Source of the DNA: Fen-1258 sp964449775
Lineage (GTDB): Bacteria > Bacteroidota > Ignavibacteria > Ignavibacteriales > Melioribacteraceae
Reading direction: 5' to 3'
Assembly: GCA_964449775.1 (NCBI GenBank)
Contig: CAYVBQ010000005.1
Coordinates: 62,001-126,000 of the forward strand
Length of the DNA: 64,000 bases
In this document: piece after piece, positions 43,319 to 51,638 of the stretch
Layout of the letters: each line of letters opens with the position of its first letter
Numbering within the stretch: position 1 is the first letter of the stretch
Position numbers and translations under genes: made by a program
The notes under the pieces: generated by a model
Seen by the model: the letters and a program-made list of their open reading frames with translations, nothing else
What the model was told of the DNA's origin: nothing
Databases searched by the model: none

Positions 43319-44306
43319 TGATGTAACATTCGCTTATCCATTTGTGTTGTGGCTGCTGCTGTTTGTTCCTGTGCTTGCATACTGGTATTGGAAGAAACAC
43401 GACACAATCTCTCCAAGTTTTACTTTTTCATCACTGCAAATTTTTGGTAGAGTGCCAAAAACCTTGAAGGAAAAACTTGCGCATCTTCCGGCATGGTTAA
43501 AAATTGCGGCGCTCGCTTTTTTTATTATCGCGGCAGCCCGTCCGCAAAGGTTTTCAAGCGGAGAGAATTTTTACGCTGAAGGAATTGATATTGCAATGGT
43601 GCTCGATATATCCGGTAGTATGTTAGCCGAAGATTTTAAACCAAACCGTGTTGATGCCGCAAAAAAAGTTATTGACGAATTTATTGCCGGAAGAACAAAT
43701 GATAAAATTGGTCTGGTGGTTTTTTCCGGAGAGAGTTTTACACAATGCCCGCTAACCATTGATTACTCTGTCTTGCGTAATCTTCTCAAAGATATTCGTA
43801 CCGGGATGATTGAAGATGGAACCGCAATAGGCAATGCTATTGCCAATGGTGTCAACAGATTGAAAGACAGCAAAGCAAAAAGCAAAGTAATGATATTATT
43901 GACCGATGGTGTGAACAATCGCGGTGAAGTTGATCCTTTGACTGCGGCGCAGATCGCTCAGAAATTTGGGATAAGAATTTACACTGTTGGCGTTGGAACG
44001 ATTGGTGAAGCGCCATACCCGTTTCAAACTCCGTTTGGAATTCGCTATCAAATGGTACCTGTTGATATAGATGAAAATATTCTTAAACAAATCTCCGGAA
44101 TCACCGCTGGAAAATATTTCCGTGCGACTGACAATAGAAAGTTGGTTCAGATTTATGAAGAGATTGACCGCCTGGAAAAAACACGTGTGGAAGTTACATC
44201 ATACCGAAACGCTAAAGAACTTTTTTACAGTTGGGCTTTCTTCGGATTATTTTTTCTTTTAGCCGATATCGGTTTATCAAGAACTTATTTGAGAAAGTTA
44301 CCGTGA
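43311..44306 (+). CDS. batA: Aerotolerance protein BatA (VWA)
   Basis: 331 residues. Membrane segments near the N-terminus (about 6-24, 55-75) and at the C-terminus (about 308-325) flank a VWA domain with a complete MIDAS: DISGSM, the Thr in SFTQCPLT, and the Asp in LLTDGVNN. Bat proteins were named for Bacteroides aerotolerance; they form an inner-membrane complex whose exact job is unresolved. Coupled to batB through GTGA (start and stop overlap). Confidence 0.92.
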   Translation: MFSDVTFAYPFVLWLLLFVPVLAYWYWKKHDTISPSFTFSSLQIFGRVPKTLKEKLAHLPAWLKIAALAFFIIAAARPQRFSSGENFYAEGIDIAMVLDISGSMLAEDFKPNRVDAAKKVIDEFIAGRTNDKIGLVVFSGESFTQCPLTIDYSVLRNLLKDIRTGMIEDGTAIGNAIANGVNRLKDSKAKSKVMILLTDGVNNRGEVDPLTAAQIAQKFGIRIYTVGVGTIGEAPYPFQTPFGIRYQMVPVDIDENILKQISGITAGKYFRATDNRKLVQIYEEIDRLEKTRVEVTSYRNAKELFYSWAFFGLFFLLADIGLSRTYLRKLP

Positions 44307-45346
44307 TAAGATTTGCAAATAGTGAATATCTTTATCTGTTCTGGCTAATACCGGCGTTGATTGCGCTATATTGGTATACAATGCGGAAACAGAACAAAGT
44401 TCTTGAAAAATTTGCCGGTGCAAGGATGCACGATGTTCTGTTTCCATTGAGAAGCAAACTAAAATCATCGGTGAAGTATGGAATTTCACTTTTCGCAATT
44501 GCTCTGATAATAGTTGCTCTTGCCAATCCTCAAGTCGGAACCAAGATAGAAGATATGAAGCAGATCGGAATTGAAGTTTACATCTTGCTTGATGTTTCAA
44601 GAAGCATGGGTGCGGAAGACATAAAACCGAGTCGTTTGGAAAAAGCAAAATTTGAGATCGCTAAACTCATTCATAAATTACAAGGCGATAAAATTGGTTT
44701 AGTTGTATTTGCGGGACAAGCCTACATTCAATTTCCATTAACGTCGGATTATTCGGCGGCAAATTTATTTTTGAACGCAGTTGATTTTAATTCTGTACCG
44801 CAGCCCGGAACGGCAATCGGTCCGGCGATTGATCTCGCGCTCAAATCATTCCGTTACGATGATGGTACGAAGAAAGCAATAGTAGTAATTACCGATGGTG
44901 AAGATCATGAAGGGAATATTGATGTGTCGCTTGATGATGCAAAAACAAAAGAAGTTTCAATTTATTCGATCGGATTCGGGTCACCTGCCGGTGTTCCGAT
45001 TCCTGTTTATGATGAATCCGGTGTTCAGCGCGGATATAAGAAAGACAATCAAGGCAATATTGTTCTAACCAAACTTGATGAAACTGTTTTGAAAACAATT
45101 TCCGAAAAGACAGATGGTAAATATTATAGAGGCACGAATACAGAGGATGAACTTGAGTCGATCTATAATGATCTTGCGAAAATTCAGCGATCCGAGTATG
45201 GTTCCAAACGAATAACCGAATACGAAGATAGATTTTACTATTTCTTATTCCCGGCAATTTTCATTTTAATTGGCGAATTTTTTATTTCATCTAATAAATC
45301 AAAATGGCTCGCAAGGTTCGAGAAGTTACGCGAGGTGAAAAAATAA
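44303..45346 (+). CDS. batB: Aerotolerance protein BatB (VWA)
   Basis: 347 residues from GTG 44303, which overlaps the batA stop as GTGA; the longer frame up to 44231 runs antiparallel in reading phase inside batA and adds nothing family-like. N-terminal membrane segments (IRFANSEYLYLFWLIPALIALYW seen as YLYLFWLIPALIALYW, and a second at about 57-76), VWA domain with MIDAS DVSRSM, FPLTSDYS and VITDGEDHEG, and a C-terminal membrane segment. Pairs with BatA in the complex. ATG of batC overlaps its stop. Confidence 0.9.
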   Translation: MIRFANSEYLYLFWLIPALIALYWYTMRKQNKVLEKFAGARMHDVLFPLRSKLKSSVKYGISLFAIALIIVALANPQVGTKIEDMKQIGIEVYILLDVSRSMGAEDIKPSRLEKAKFEIAKLIHKLQGDKIGLVVFAGQAYIQFPLTSDYSAANLFLNAVDFNSVPQPGTAIGPAIDLALKSFRYDDGTKKAIVVITDGEDHEGNIDVSLDDAKTKEVSIYSIGFGSPAGVPIPVYDESGVQRGYKKDNQGNIVLTKLDETVLKTISEKTDGKYYRGTNTEDELESIYNDLAKIQRSEYGSKRITEYEDRFYYFLFPAIFILIGEFFISSNKSKWLARFEKLREVKK

Positions 45347-46032
45347 TGAAGAGGAGTTTATTCTTTTTAGCAGTTCTATTAATTTCTACACTGTCTTTTG
45401 CTCAGAGTAAAAGGGAACTGAATAATGACGGAGTGGATCTTTACAAATCCAAAAAATTTGCAGATTCGGAAGTCAAGTTCAAAAAGGGTTTGGAAAAAGA
45501 TCCGGAAATGTTTCAAGGACATTTCAATCTCGGCGATGCATATTATAAACAAAGTCGTTATGATGAGGCAATTCAATCTTACAAGAATTCTTTGCAGTTT
45601 ACAGAGGATAAGGAAAATCAATCCAAAGTTTATCATAATATCGGAAATTCTTTATTGAAACAGCAGAAATATCAAGAGAGTATTGGCGCTTATAAGAACG
45701 CATTAAAACAAAATCCGGATGATCTTGAAACTAAATACAATCTCTCTTATGCGTTGAATATGATGAAACAAGATCAACAGAAAAACAAGAACGATAAGAA
45801 CAAAGACAAGAATAAAGATCAACAGAAAGATCAGCAGCAACAGAATCAAGATCAGAAAGATCAAAACAAAGACAAGCAGCAGAACCAACAGCAGCAACAA
45901 CAGCAGAAAAATCAAATTTCGAAAGAGGAAGCTCAACGTATTTTAGAAGCATTGAAGAACAACGAAACGAATACTCAGAAGAAATTGCGTAAAGTGAAAG
46001 GTAAACCGGTTGTAACAGATAAAGATTGGTAA
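45346..46032 (+). CDS. batC: TPR protein BatC
   Basis: 228 residues from ATG 45346, overlapping the batB stop by 1 nt and starting the signal peptide MKRSLFFLAVLLISTLSFAQ. Three to four TPR repeats (about 25-140; GHFNLGDAYYKQSRYDEAIQSY seen as NLGDAYYKQSRYDEAIQ, and YHNIGNSLLKQQKYQESIGAY seen as NSLLKQQKYQESIGAYK). The C-terminal part (about 145-200) is a low-complexity Lys/Asp/Gln stretch typical of BatC, ending in a short helix. Expected to be periplasmic and to bind other Bat proteins. Confidence 0.88.
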   Translation: MKRSLFFLAVLLISTLSFAQSKRELNNDGVDLYKSKKFADSEVKFKKGLEKDPEMFQGHFNLGDAYYKQSRYDEAIQSYKNSLQFTEDKENQSKVYHNIGNSLLKQQKYQESIGAYKNALKQNPDDLETKYNLSYALNMMKQDQQKNKNDKNKDKNKDQQKDQQQQNQDQKDQNKDKQQNQQQQQQQKNQISKEEAQRILEALKNNETNTQKKLRKVKGKPVVTDKDW

Positions 46033-46038
46033 TCAAAA

Positions 46039-46080
46039 AGTATTTAGTATCAAGTATTTAGTATCTAGTATCGAGAATCA
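46039..46080. repeat. 7-bp tandem array (AGTATYT) before batD
   Basis: Six contiguous heptamers: AGTATTT, AGTATCA, AGTATTT, AGTATCT, AGTATCG, AGAATCA. The array fills the batC-batD spacer and the next unit, AGATGTT, contains the ATG of batD. Confidence 0.65.
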
Positions 46081-46082
46081 AG

Positions 46083-47918
46083 ATGTTAAATTATAATTCA
46101 AAAAAATATTTCTTTACAGCTCTACTTTTTATTTATAGTGTTATTATTCCGGCTATAAACGCACAGCAATTCAACGGGACAGTTGATAAAACCACGATAG
46201 GTCAATTCGATCGCTTTCAGGTTTATTTTACTTTTGATGGCTCAGATGTAAACGGGCTGAGTAAATTTCGTCCTCCGGCTTTTAGCGGATTTAAAATTTT
46301 GAGCGGTCCAAATCAATCAAGCAGTATGCAAATAATTAACGGGAAAGTTTCCGGCTCGATGACCTTCTCTTATATTTTACAACCGACAGCTATTGGTGAA
46401 TTTACCATTGGCCAGGCATCTGTTGATTATGGAGGAAAAACATTCAACACTCAGCCAATCAAGGTTAGAGTTGAAACGGGAACACCTCAGCAGCAAAAAG
46501 AAAGTACCGGAGGATATTCGCAAGAGGAGCTTGGCAAAAATGTTTTCATTATTGCAGAAACAAATAAAACCAGGGCGCTTCTTGGAGAACAGATAACCGT
46601 CACATATAAACTTTATACTAAGTTGAATATCGCATCGCCGCAGATTTCGAAGCTTCCATCATATGAAGGATTCTGGGCAGAAGAAGTTGGTCCTCTTCAA
46701 ACTATCAATTTTGAAATCGGGATGCACAATGGAGAACGATTCCGCGTTGCTAAGATCAAGCAAGTTGCTCTCTTCCCATCGAAAACAGGCTCTCTCTCTG
46801 TAACACCGTTCGAGTTAAATGTCCCGGTGATTGTCAAAAAGAAAAAAACAGGTAACGATGTTTTCGATGAGTTCTTCAACGATTCTTTTTTTGGGAAAAC
46901 AGAAACAGTCGAATTCCCTGCTCGGTCTAATACTATCAAAGTTACAGTGGATCCTCTTCCTCCAAATGCGCCTGCTTCATTCAACGGTGCAGTAGGTGAT
47001 CTTAATTTCAAAGCTGAAATTGATAGAAAAGATGTTGTTACAAATGAAAGTTTGACACTCCGATTAACAGTCAGCGGGAATGGCAACTTGAAACTTCTGA
47101 AAGTGCCTGAACCACAATTGCCCGCCGGCTTTGAAAAATATGAACCTAAAACTGTTGAGAACATTAACCGCGGGGCAGTAATATCCGGACAAAAAATAAT
47201 TGATTATTTGATCGTACCCCGCAACTCTGGCGAAAAAGAAATTCCGCCAATCGAGTTTACATATTTTAATCCTTCCGCACGAAAATATATTACAATAATA
47301 TCTCCGGCATTCAAAATAAATGTTCGGCAGGGTAGCGCCGGTAATGAAACCGCTTCGCAAGGTTTTGTAAGAGAAGACATTAAACTTCTCAGTGAGGATA
47401 TTCGATTCATAAAGACTTCGGATTTTAATCTTGAACCGCGACAAGAGATTACACTCATTAAACCGTGGTTCTGGATTTCGATGATACTTCCTCTATTCGG
47501 ATTAATTGGTGCTGTTGTTCTAAAAAGAAGACAAGATAAACTTTCAGGTAATGTTCAGTTAATGCGTTATCAAAAAGCAGAGAAAGCCGCTCGTAAGAGA
47601 TTGAAACTGGCTAAAGTGGCGCTCGATAAAAATGATACTCCAAATTTCTATTCCGAATTGTCGTTGGCGTTATTCGGTTATCTTGAAGATAAACTTGGAA
47701 TTCAGAAATCGGAATTTACAATTGAAAGCGCAATCGAAAAACTTTTAGGTAGTAATGTTGAAGTAACTTTGATTGATCGTGTAAAACGAATTGCAGGGAA
47801 GTGTGAATACGCACGCTTTGCACCGGAAGGAGAGACATCTGCCGTTGCACCGGATTTTTACGATGAAGCTGTGAAAGTTATTGTCGAAGTAGATTCGTCT
47901 TTGGAGAAAAGAAGATGA
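46083..47918 (+). CDS. batD: Aerotolerance protein BatD
   Basis: 611 residues. Signal peptide (about 1-28, ending INAQ), several beta-sandwich domains (about 30-445) with blocks GQFDRFQVYFTFDG, FSYILQPTAIGEFTIGQASVDYGG seen as LQPTAIGEFTIGQASV, ALLGEQITVTYKLYT and IIDYLIVPRNSGEKEIPPIEF (split), one membrane segment (about 460-480) and a cytoplasmic tail (about 485-611). This is the BatD oxygen-tolerance layout and length. Its stop overlaps the batE start as ATGA. An unrelated 155-codon antisense frame inside is a shadow. Confidence 0.9.
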   Translation: MLNYNSKKYFFTALLFIYSVIIPAINAQQFNGTVDKTTIGQFDRFQVYFTFDGSDVNGLSKFRPPAFSGFKILSGPNQSSSMQIINGKVSGSMTFSYILQPTAIGEFTIGQASVDYGGKTFNTQPIKVRVETGTPQQQKESTGGYSQEELGKNVFIIAETNKTRALLGEQITVTYKLYTKLNIASPQISKLPSYEGFWAEEVGPLQTINFEIGMHNGERFRVAKIKQVALFPSKTGSLSVTPFELNVPVIVKKKKTGNDVFDEFFNDSFFGKTETVEFPARSNTIKVTVDPLPPNAPASFNGAVGDLNFKAEIDRKDVVTNESLTLRLTVSGNGNLKLLKVPEPQLPAGFEKYEPKTVENINRGAVISGQKIIDYLIVPRNSGEKEIPPIEFTYFNPSARKYITIISPAFKINVRQGSAGNETASQGFVREDIKLLSEDIRFIKTSDFNLEPRQEITLIKPWFWISMILPLFGLIGAVVLKRRQDKLSGNVQLMRYQKAEKAARKRLKLAKVALDKNDTPNFYSELSLALFGYLEDKLGIQKSEFTIESAIEKLLGSNVEVTLIDRVKRIAGKCEYARFAPEGETSAVAPDFYDEAVKVIVEVDSSLEKRR

Positions 47919-48739
47919 TTAATAGCCCATCCCAACCCTTCCCAAAGGGAAGGGCTTTAGTATTTAGCTCTTTAATTAAATTGATAGGTGTTAAAGCAAT
48001 GTTACCGGCAATTATTTTCTTGTCCGCAAGCGTATTTGCACAAACCCCGGATGAATTAATGAAGAGCGCAAACAAATTTTATCAGCAAGGAAATTATGAT
48101 CTGGCAATTCAGTCATATCAAAAGATTCTTGGGCAAGGATTTGAAAGCGGCACAACATATTACAATCTTGGCAATGCGTATTTCAAAACCGGCAAACTTG
48201 GCTATGCAATTTTCAGCTACGAAAAAGGGTTGAAGATAGAACCGAACGATGAGGATTTCGCTTACAATCTTAAAATTGCTAATTCAAGGACAGTTGATAA
48301 AATTTCACAACTGCCCAAACTATTCATTGTTTCTTGGTGGGAAGGATTGGTTACATCTTTAAACATTTCGGGCTGGTCTTTTGTTGTTATGATCGTTTTT
48401 TGGATTTTATTAGGCAGCATTGCAATCTATTTTTTTTCACGTCGTGCGAATCTCCAGAGAATATCGTTTTTAGTCAGTTCGATTTCTCTAGCAGTTCTGA
48501 TTGTTGCTGCCGTTTTACTTTTTGCGCGTGTTAATCGTGAAGCAGCAACCAATTACGGAATATTATTGGAACCAATATATTCAGTCAAAGTTTCACCGGA
48601 TGTAAAAAGCAACGATGCATTTGTAATCCACGAAGGAATAAAATTTACGCTTGAAGATCATGTAAATGACTGGGCGAAGATTCGTTTAATTGACGGGAAG
48701 GTTGGCTGGATCCAGAAAAATGTGCTTGGGCAGATATAG
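47915..48739 (+). CDS. batE: BatE-like TPR / SH3 protein
   Basis: 274 residues from ATG 47915 (ATGA overlap with batD). The signal peptide proper lies further in (MLPAIIFLSASVFAQ; alternative start ATG 47999); the extra N-terminal residues are encoded in part by the palindrome CCCTTCCCAAAGGGAAGGG. After it: TPR repeats (about 45-125; YYNLGNAYFKTGKLGYAIFSYEKGL seen as LGNAYFKTGKLGYAIFSYE), two membrane segments (about 145-172 and 182-207) and an SH3-like end (about 215-274; LEDHVNDWAKIRLIDGKVGWI seen as VNDWAKIRLIDGKVGWI). The usual last gene of the Bat operon. Confidence 0.85.
   Translation: MINSPSQPFPKGRALVFSSLIKLIGVKAMLPAIIFLSASVFAQTPDELMKSANKFYQQGNYDLAIQSYQKILGQGFESGTTYYNLGNAYFKTGKLGYAIFSYEKGLKIEPNDEDFAYNLKIANSRTVDKISQLPKLFIVSWWEGLVTSLNISGWSFVVMIVFWILLGSIAIYFFSRRANLQRISFLVSSISLAVLIVAAVLLFARVNREAATNYGILLEPIYSVKVSPDVKSNDAFVIHEGIKFTLEDHVNDWAKIRLIDGKVGWIQKNVLGQI
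47936..47954. repeat. Perfect palindrome at the batE start
   Basis: CCCTTCCC-AAA-GGGAAGGG. It sits a few codons after the overlapping ATG of batE and may be a separate dispersed repeat inserted at the gene junction. It could form a hairpin that affects batE translation. Confidence 0.55.
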
Positions 48740-48740
48740 T

Positions 48741-49853
48741 TTGGATAACACACAGGCTAAAAAATACAGCAACACTAAACTCATTTTTAGAATATCCGAA
48801 GCTGTTGTTTCATTTATTCTTCTTTTACTCTTTGTTTGGCTTGGTTATAGTGCACGTCTCGAAAATTCCTTACGCTTATCTCTTGCGAACGATTATTTAT
48901 TGCTGCTCATATATGTGCTTGCATTAGGAATCGCGTCATCAATTCTTTTTTCCCCTCTGAATTATTACATCGGTTTTTATCTTGAGCATAAATACAATCT
49001 CTCCAACCAGACATTTTGGAAATGGATCTGGGAAGGAATGAAAGGGACATTAGTTGGAAGTGTAATTGGTCTGCCGCTTCTGCTTCTTTTTTACTTTGTG
49101 ATGAAAAGTTTTGGAATGATGTGGTGGCTTCCGTTTGCAGTATTGATGTTCATTTTTTCTGTTGTACTTGCTCAGATTCTGCCAATAGTAATTATGCCTA
49201 TCTTCTATAAAATAACTCCTATAGAAAATGAAAATCTGAAAGAGAGGATTGTTGAATTGAGCAAGGATGCCGGACTTAAAGTTGAAAACGTGTTCAAATT
49301 CAATATGAGTAAAAACACGAAGAAGGCAAATGCCGCATTTACCGGACTTGGCAAAACAAAACGAATTCTCCTTGGCGATACACTTCTGGACAATTACTCA
49401 AATGACGAAATTGAAACAGTAATTGCTCATGAATTGGGGCATTACAAGAAGAAGCATATTATCAAGAATATTGCTATCGGAACGTTCTCAAGTTTTGCAA
49501 CATTTTTTCTAATTGCCCGGCTCCACAATTTCTCTTTAAGTTGGTTTGGCTTTGCAGATATAACTCAAATTTCTTCGCTTCCGCTTCTTGCATTGTGGGG
49601 TGCTCTGATCGGGCTAATCCAAACTCCAATCTCAAATTATATATCACGAAGATTTGAATATGAAGCGGATAAATATGCTACCTCTTCAACGAATAAAACT
49701 GAAGCGTTCATCAATACGCTGGAAAAACTGACCGAGCAGAATCTTGGCGACCGGGAACCCCATCCTTTAGTTGAGTGGTTTTTCTATAGTCACCCATCCA
49801 TCAAAAATAGAATTGCATCTTTGCAAGCACCAACTTCGCACTTACAAAAATGA
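48741..49853 (+). CDS. M48 family metallopeptidase (Ste24/CAAX protease-like)
   Basis: 370 residues from TTG 48741, 1 nt after the batE stop; ATG 48720 is an alternative that overlaps batE. About five or more membrane segments, the zinc motif HELGH in VIAHELGHYKKKH, and the third ligand in FEYEADKYA. The order of segments and the YNLSNQTFWKWIWEGMKG block (seen as LSNQTFWKWIWEGMKG) match Ste24/CAAX prenyl protease 1 relatives. In bacteria these probably act in membrane protein quality control. Its TGA stop is supplied by the left end of a MITE-like element. Confidence 0.85.
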   Translation: MDNTQAKKYSNTKLIFRISEAVVSFILLLLFVWLGYSARLENSLRLSLANDYLLLLIYVLALGIASSILFSPLNYYIGFYLEHKYNLSNQTFWKWIWEGMKGTLVGSVIGLPLLLLFYFVMKSFGMMWWLPFAVLMFIFSVVLAQILPIVIMPIFYKITPIENENLKERIVELSKDAGLKVENVFKFNMSKNTKKANAAFTGLGKTKRILLGDTLLDNYSNDEIETVIAHELGHYKKKHIIKNIAIGTFSSFATFFLIARLHNFSLSWFGFADITQISSLPLLALWGALIGLIQTPISNYISRRFEYEADKYATSSTNKTEAFINTLEKLTEQNLGDREPHPLVEWFFYSHPSIKNRIASLQAPTSHLQK

Positions 49854-49993
49854 GTCTTCTCTAAAAAGGTGCTGATTAGTAATGTCATTGCGAGCGCAGC
49901 GAAGCAATCTCTTGAATTTAAGCTGTTTCCTAAAGATTGCTTCGTCGCTTCGCTCCTCGCAATGACAGAAAATGCCTTTTTATAGTGAGCTCA
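49851..49993. repeat. MITE-like element, TIR family D, copy 1
   Basis: Ends TGAGTCTTCTCTAAAAAGG (left) and, inverted, TGAGCTCACTATAAAAAGG (right). Inside, TGTCATTGCGAG (49883-49894) and CTCGCAATGACA (49956-49967) pair perfectly, with CGAAGCAATCT / AGATTGCTTCG further in. AAAA flanks both sides, a possible 4-bp target duplication. The left-end TGA is the stop of the M48 protease. Second copy at 57154-57320. Confidence 0.75.
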
Positions 49994-50010
49994 AAAATGA
50001 TTTTATTACT

Positions 50011-50018
50011 TATATTTG
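50011..50018 (+). promoter_or_regulatory. Candidate -7 box of the VWA lipoprotein gene
   Basis: TATATTTG, a full match to TAnnTTTG, 17 bp right of the family D element. It predicts a transcript start about 20 nt before the ATG. No clear -33 box. Confidence 0.35.
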
Positions 50019-50047
50019 CAATAGATCAACAATAAAACTCGTTGCAA

Positions 50048-51322
50048 ATGCTAAGATCAATCAAACTGCTGCTCTGGATAAACTTTCTACTACTAGTATT
50101 AGTCCGGTGTACATTTGATAGTTCAGTAACTAATCCTACGCCGTCAGATCCTGCGGTTCTAACTGCTATTCAACCTTTGAATAATTCGACCGACCAATCA
50201 ATCATTCAAACATTTAAATGGGAATATGATAACGCGGTATCTTACGATGTCTATCTCGATAAAGTGAATCCGCCTCTGAAAATCGTCTCGTCTAAAATTG
50301 ATAAAAAATTTTACGTTTACCCGGTTCCTCTTGAATACAACACGACTTACTACTGGCGGGTAGCTGCAACTTTTTCGGACGGCACACAAAAAGTATCACC
50401 CGTTTGGAGTTTTACAACGGCGGCAAATATTAATCCGGGTTCAACCGGTTATGCATTGTATTTGAAAAAACAAAATACACAGCTCCCAAATCTTGTTAAC
50501 TTTTTATTTCAGGTAGTTGATTTGAACAATAAGGGCATTCCTACTCTGCAACCACAGGATTTTGAAATTTACGAGGATGGTCTTCCTCTTCAATCCGAAT
50601 CTTTTATCGAAATAAAAAAGCAGGGTGAGCTTCCATACAAAATTAAAACCGTCTTGATGTTGGATAACAGTACAAGTTTAACGAGTAGTGAGATCGACAA
50701 AATTCGACTTGCCGCTTCCTCTTTTATTAAAAAAATTAACGTTAATCAAGAAGTGGCGGTCTATCAGTTCTCCGAAAATGTTGAGATGCTTGCCGAATTT
50801 ACAAATCAGCAAGATTCACTCAATCGAGCGATGAGTAGATATAAATCCGGAGCCAGCACAACAGGTCTTTATGGGGCAGTAGTGAAAGGTGCTTCACTTT
50901 GGCAGGACAATTTTTCTATTAATGATATTCTTCAAGGAACAATGATTGTTTTTACAGATGGGAATGAAACTTCAAGACCAACAGTTCAAGCATTATCGGA
51001 GGCGCTAACTGCCGTAAGTAATAAATTCGTATTTACAATTGGATTACGAGGCAAAGATCCGCTTGATGAGGAAACGTTAGCTAGAATCGGCAGGGCTGGT
51101 TTTTATGGAATTAATGATGTCAGCCAATTAGAAATTCAGTTCACACTTATTCAAAAGGCAATTATCGATTATGCCAATAGTTTTTATCAGTTAACATATA
51201 AGAGTCCTCGCCGCGGAATAGGAGAATATAATTTAACAATCCGGATAAAGGGAAATCCATATACTGGTGATAGTTCTTATATCATCGGTAAATATAGCTC
51301 CGCCGGATTTTATTCAAATTAA
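50048..51322 (+). CDS. Lipoprotein with fibronectin-like and VWA domains
   Basis: 424 residues from ATG 50048 (a TTG at 50042 is possible). Signal sequence with a lipobox-like LVRCTF, a fibronectin-like domain (about 35-130; ATFSDGTQKVSPVWSFTTA), then a VWA domain (about 150-400) with MIDAS DNSTSL, the Thr in STTGLYGAVV and the Asp in VFTDGNE. Such proteins are attached to the outer membrane or periplasmic face and bind partners through the metal site. The partner is unknown; the Bat VWA genes lie just upstream but in a separate transcription unit. Confidence 0.8.
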   Translation: MLRSIKLLLWINFLLLVLVRCTFDSSVTNPTPSDPAVLTAIQPLNNSTDQSIIQTFKWEYDNAVSYDVYLDKVNPPLKIVSSKIDKKFYVYPVPLEYNTTYYWRVAATFSDGTQKVSPVWSFTTAANINPGSTGYALYLKKQNTQLPNLVNFLFQVVDLNNKGIPTLQPQDFEIYEDGLPLQSESFIEIKKQGELPYKIKTVLMLDNSTSLTSSEIDKIRLAASSFIKKINVNQEVAVYQFSENVEMLAEFTNQQDSLNRAMSRYKSGASTTGLYGAVVKGASLWQDNFSINDILQGTMIVFTDGNETSRPTVQALSEALTAVSNKFVFTIGLRGKDPLDEETLARIGRAGFYGINDVSQLEIQFTLIQKAIIDYANSFYQLTYKSPRRGIGEYNLTIRIKGNPYTGDSSYIIGKYSSAGFYSN

Positions 51323-51336
51323 ATAGTGAGTTACCG

Positions 51337-51630
51337 ATGTCTATTACTCGTAAGGATGTTGAATACATAGCGCAATTGGCGCGGCTTAGATTCAAAGATG
51401 AAGAGCTTGAGAACTTTACACATCAGCTGAATGAGATATTAAATTATGTTGAAAAGTTGAACGAGCTTGATACAACCAATGTTGAGCCGCTCAATCATCC
51501 GGTAGAAAATGTAAATGTTTTTCGCAGCGATGAATTGAAGCCATCAGTACAAACAGAAGCAGCATTAAAGAACGCTCCGGATAGAACGGATGATTTTTTT
51601 AAAGTGCCAAAAGTAATTAATCAAGCATAA
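51337..51630 (+). CDS. gatC: Asp-tRNA(Asn)/Glu-tRNA(Gln) amidotransferase subunit C
   Basis: 97 residues, the usual length of the small GatC subunit that wraps around GatA and GatB. Typical sequence: ITRKDVEYIAQLARLRF, LNEILNYVEKLNELDTTNVEPLNHP (split around VEKLNELDTTNVEP), FRSDELKPS and APDRTDDFFKVPKVI. gatB is at 23630, so the subunit genes are not linked. Starts 14 nt after the VWA lipoprotein gene and ends 8 nt before kdsB. Confidence 0.93.
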   Translation: MSITRKDVEYIAQLARLRFKDEELENFTHQLNEILNYVEKLNELDTTNVEPLNHPVENVNVFRSDELKPSVQTEAALKNAPDRTDDFFKVPKVINQA

Positions 51631-51638
51631 CACACTTA

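Noticed and set aside
44231..44302. Longer start of batB inside batA
   Set aside because: The GTGA overlap start gives the family N-terminus; the extra 24 residues are a frame-shifted reading of batA.
45703..45936. Leu/Ile-rich frame that looks like a membrane protein
   Set aside because: It is the reverse strand of the Lys/Gln/Asp-rich tail of batC, which produces apparent hydrophobic codons.
46697..47164. 155-codon open frame antisense to batD
   Set aside because: It lies wholly inside a gene with clear BatD sequence; the translated product is low in family-like patterns and is a codon shadow.
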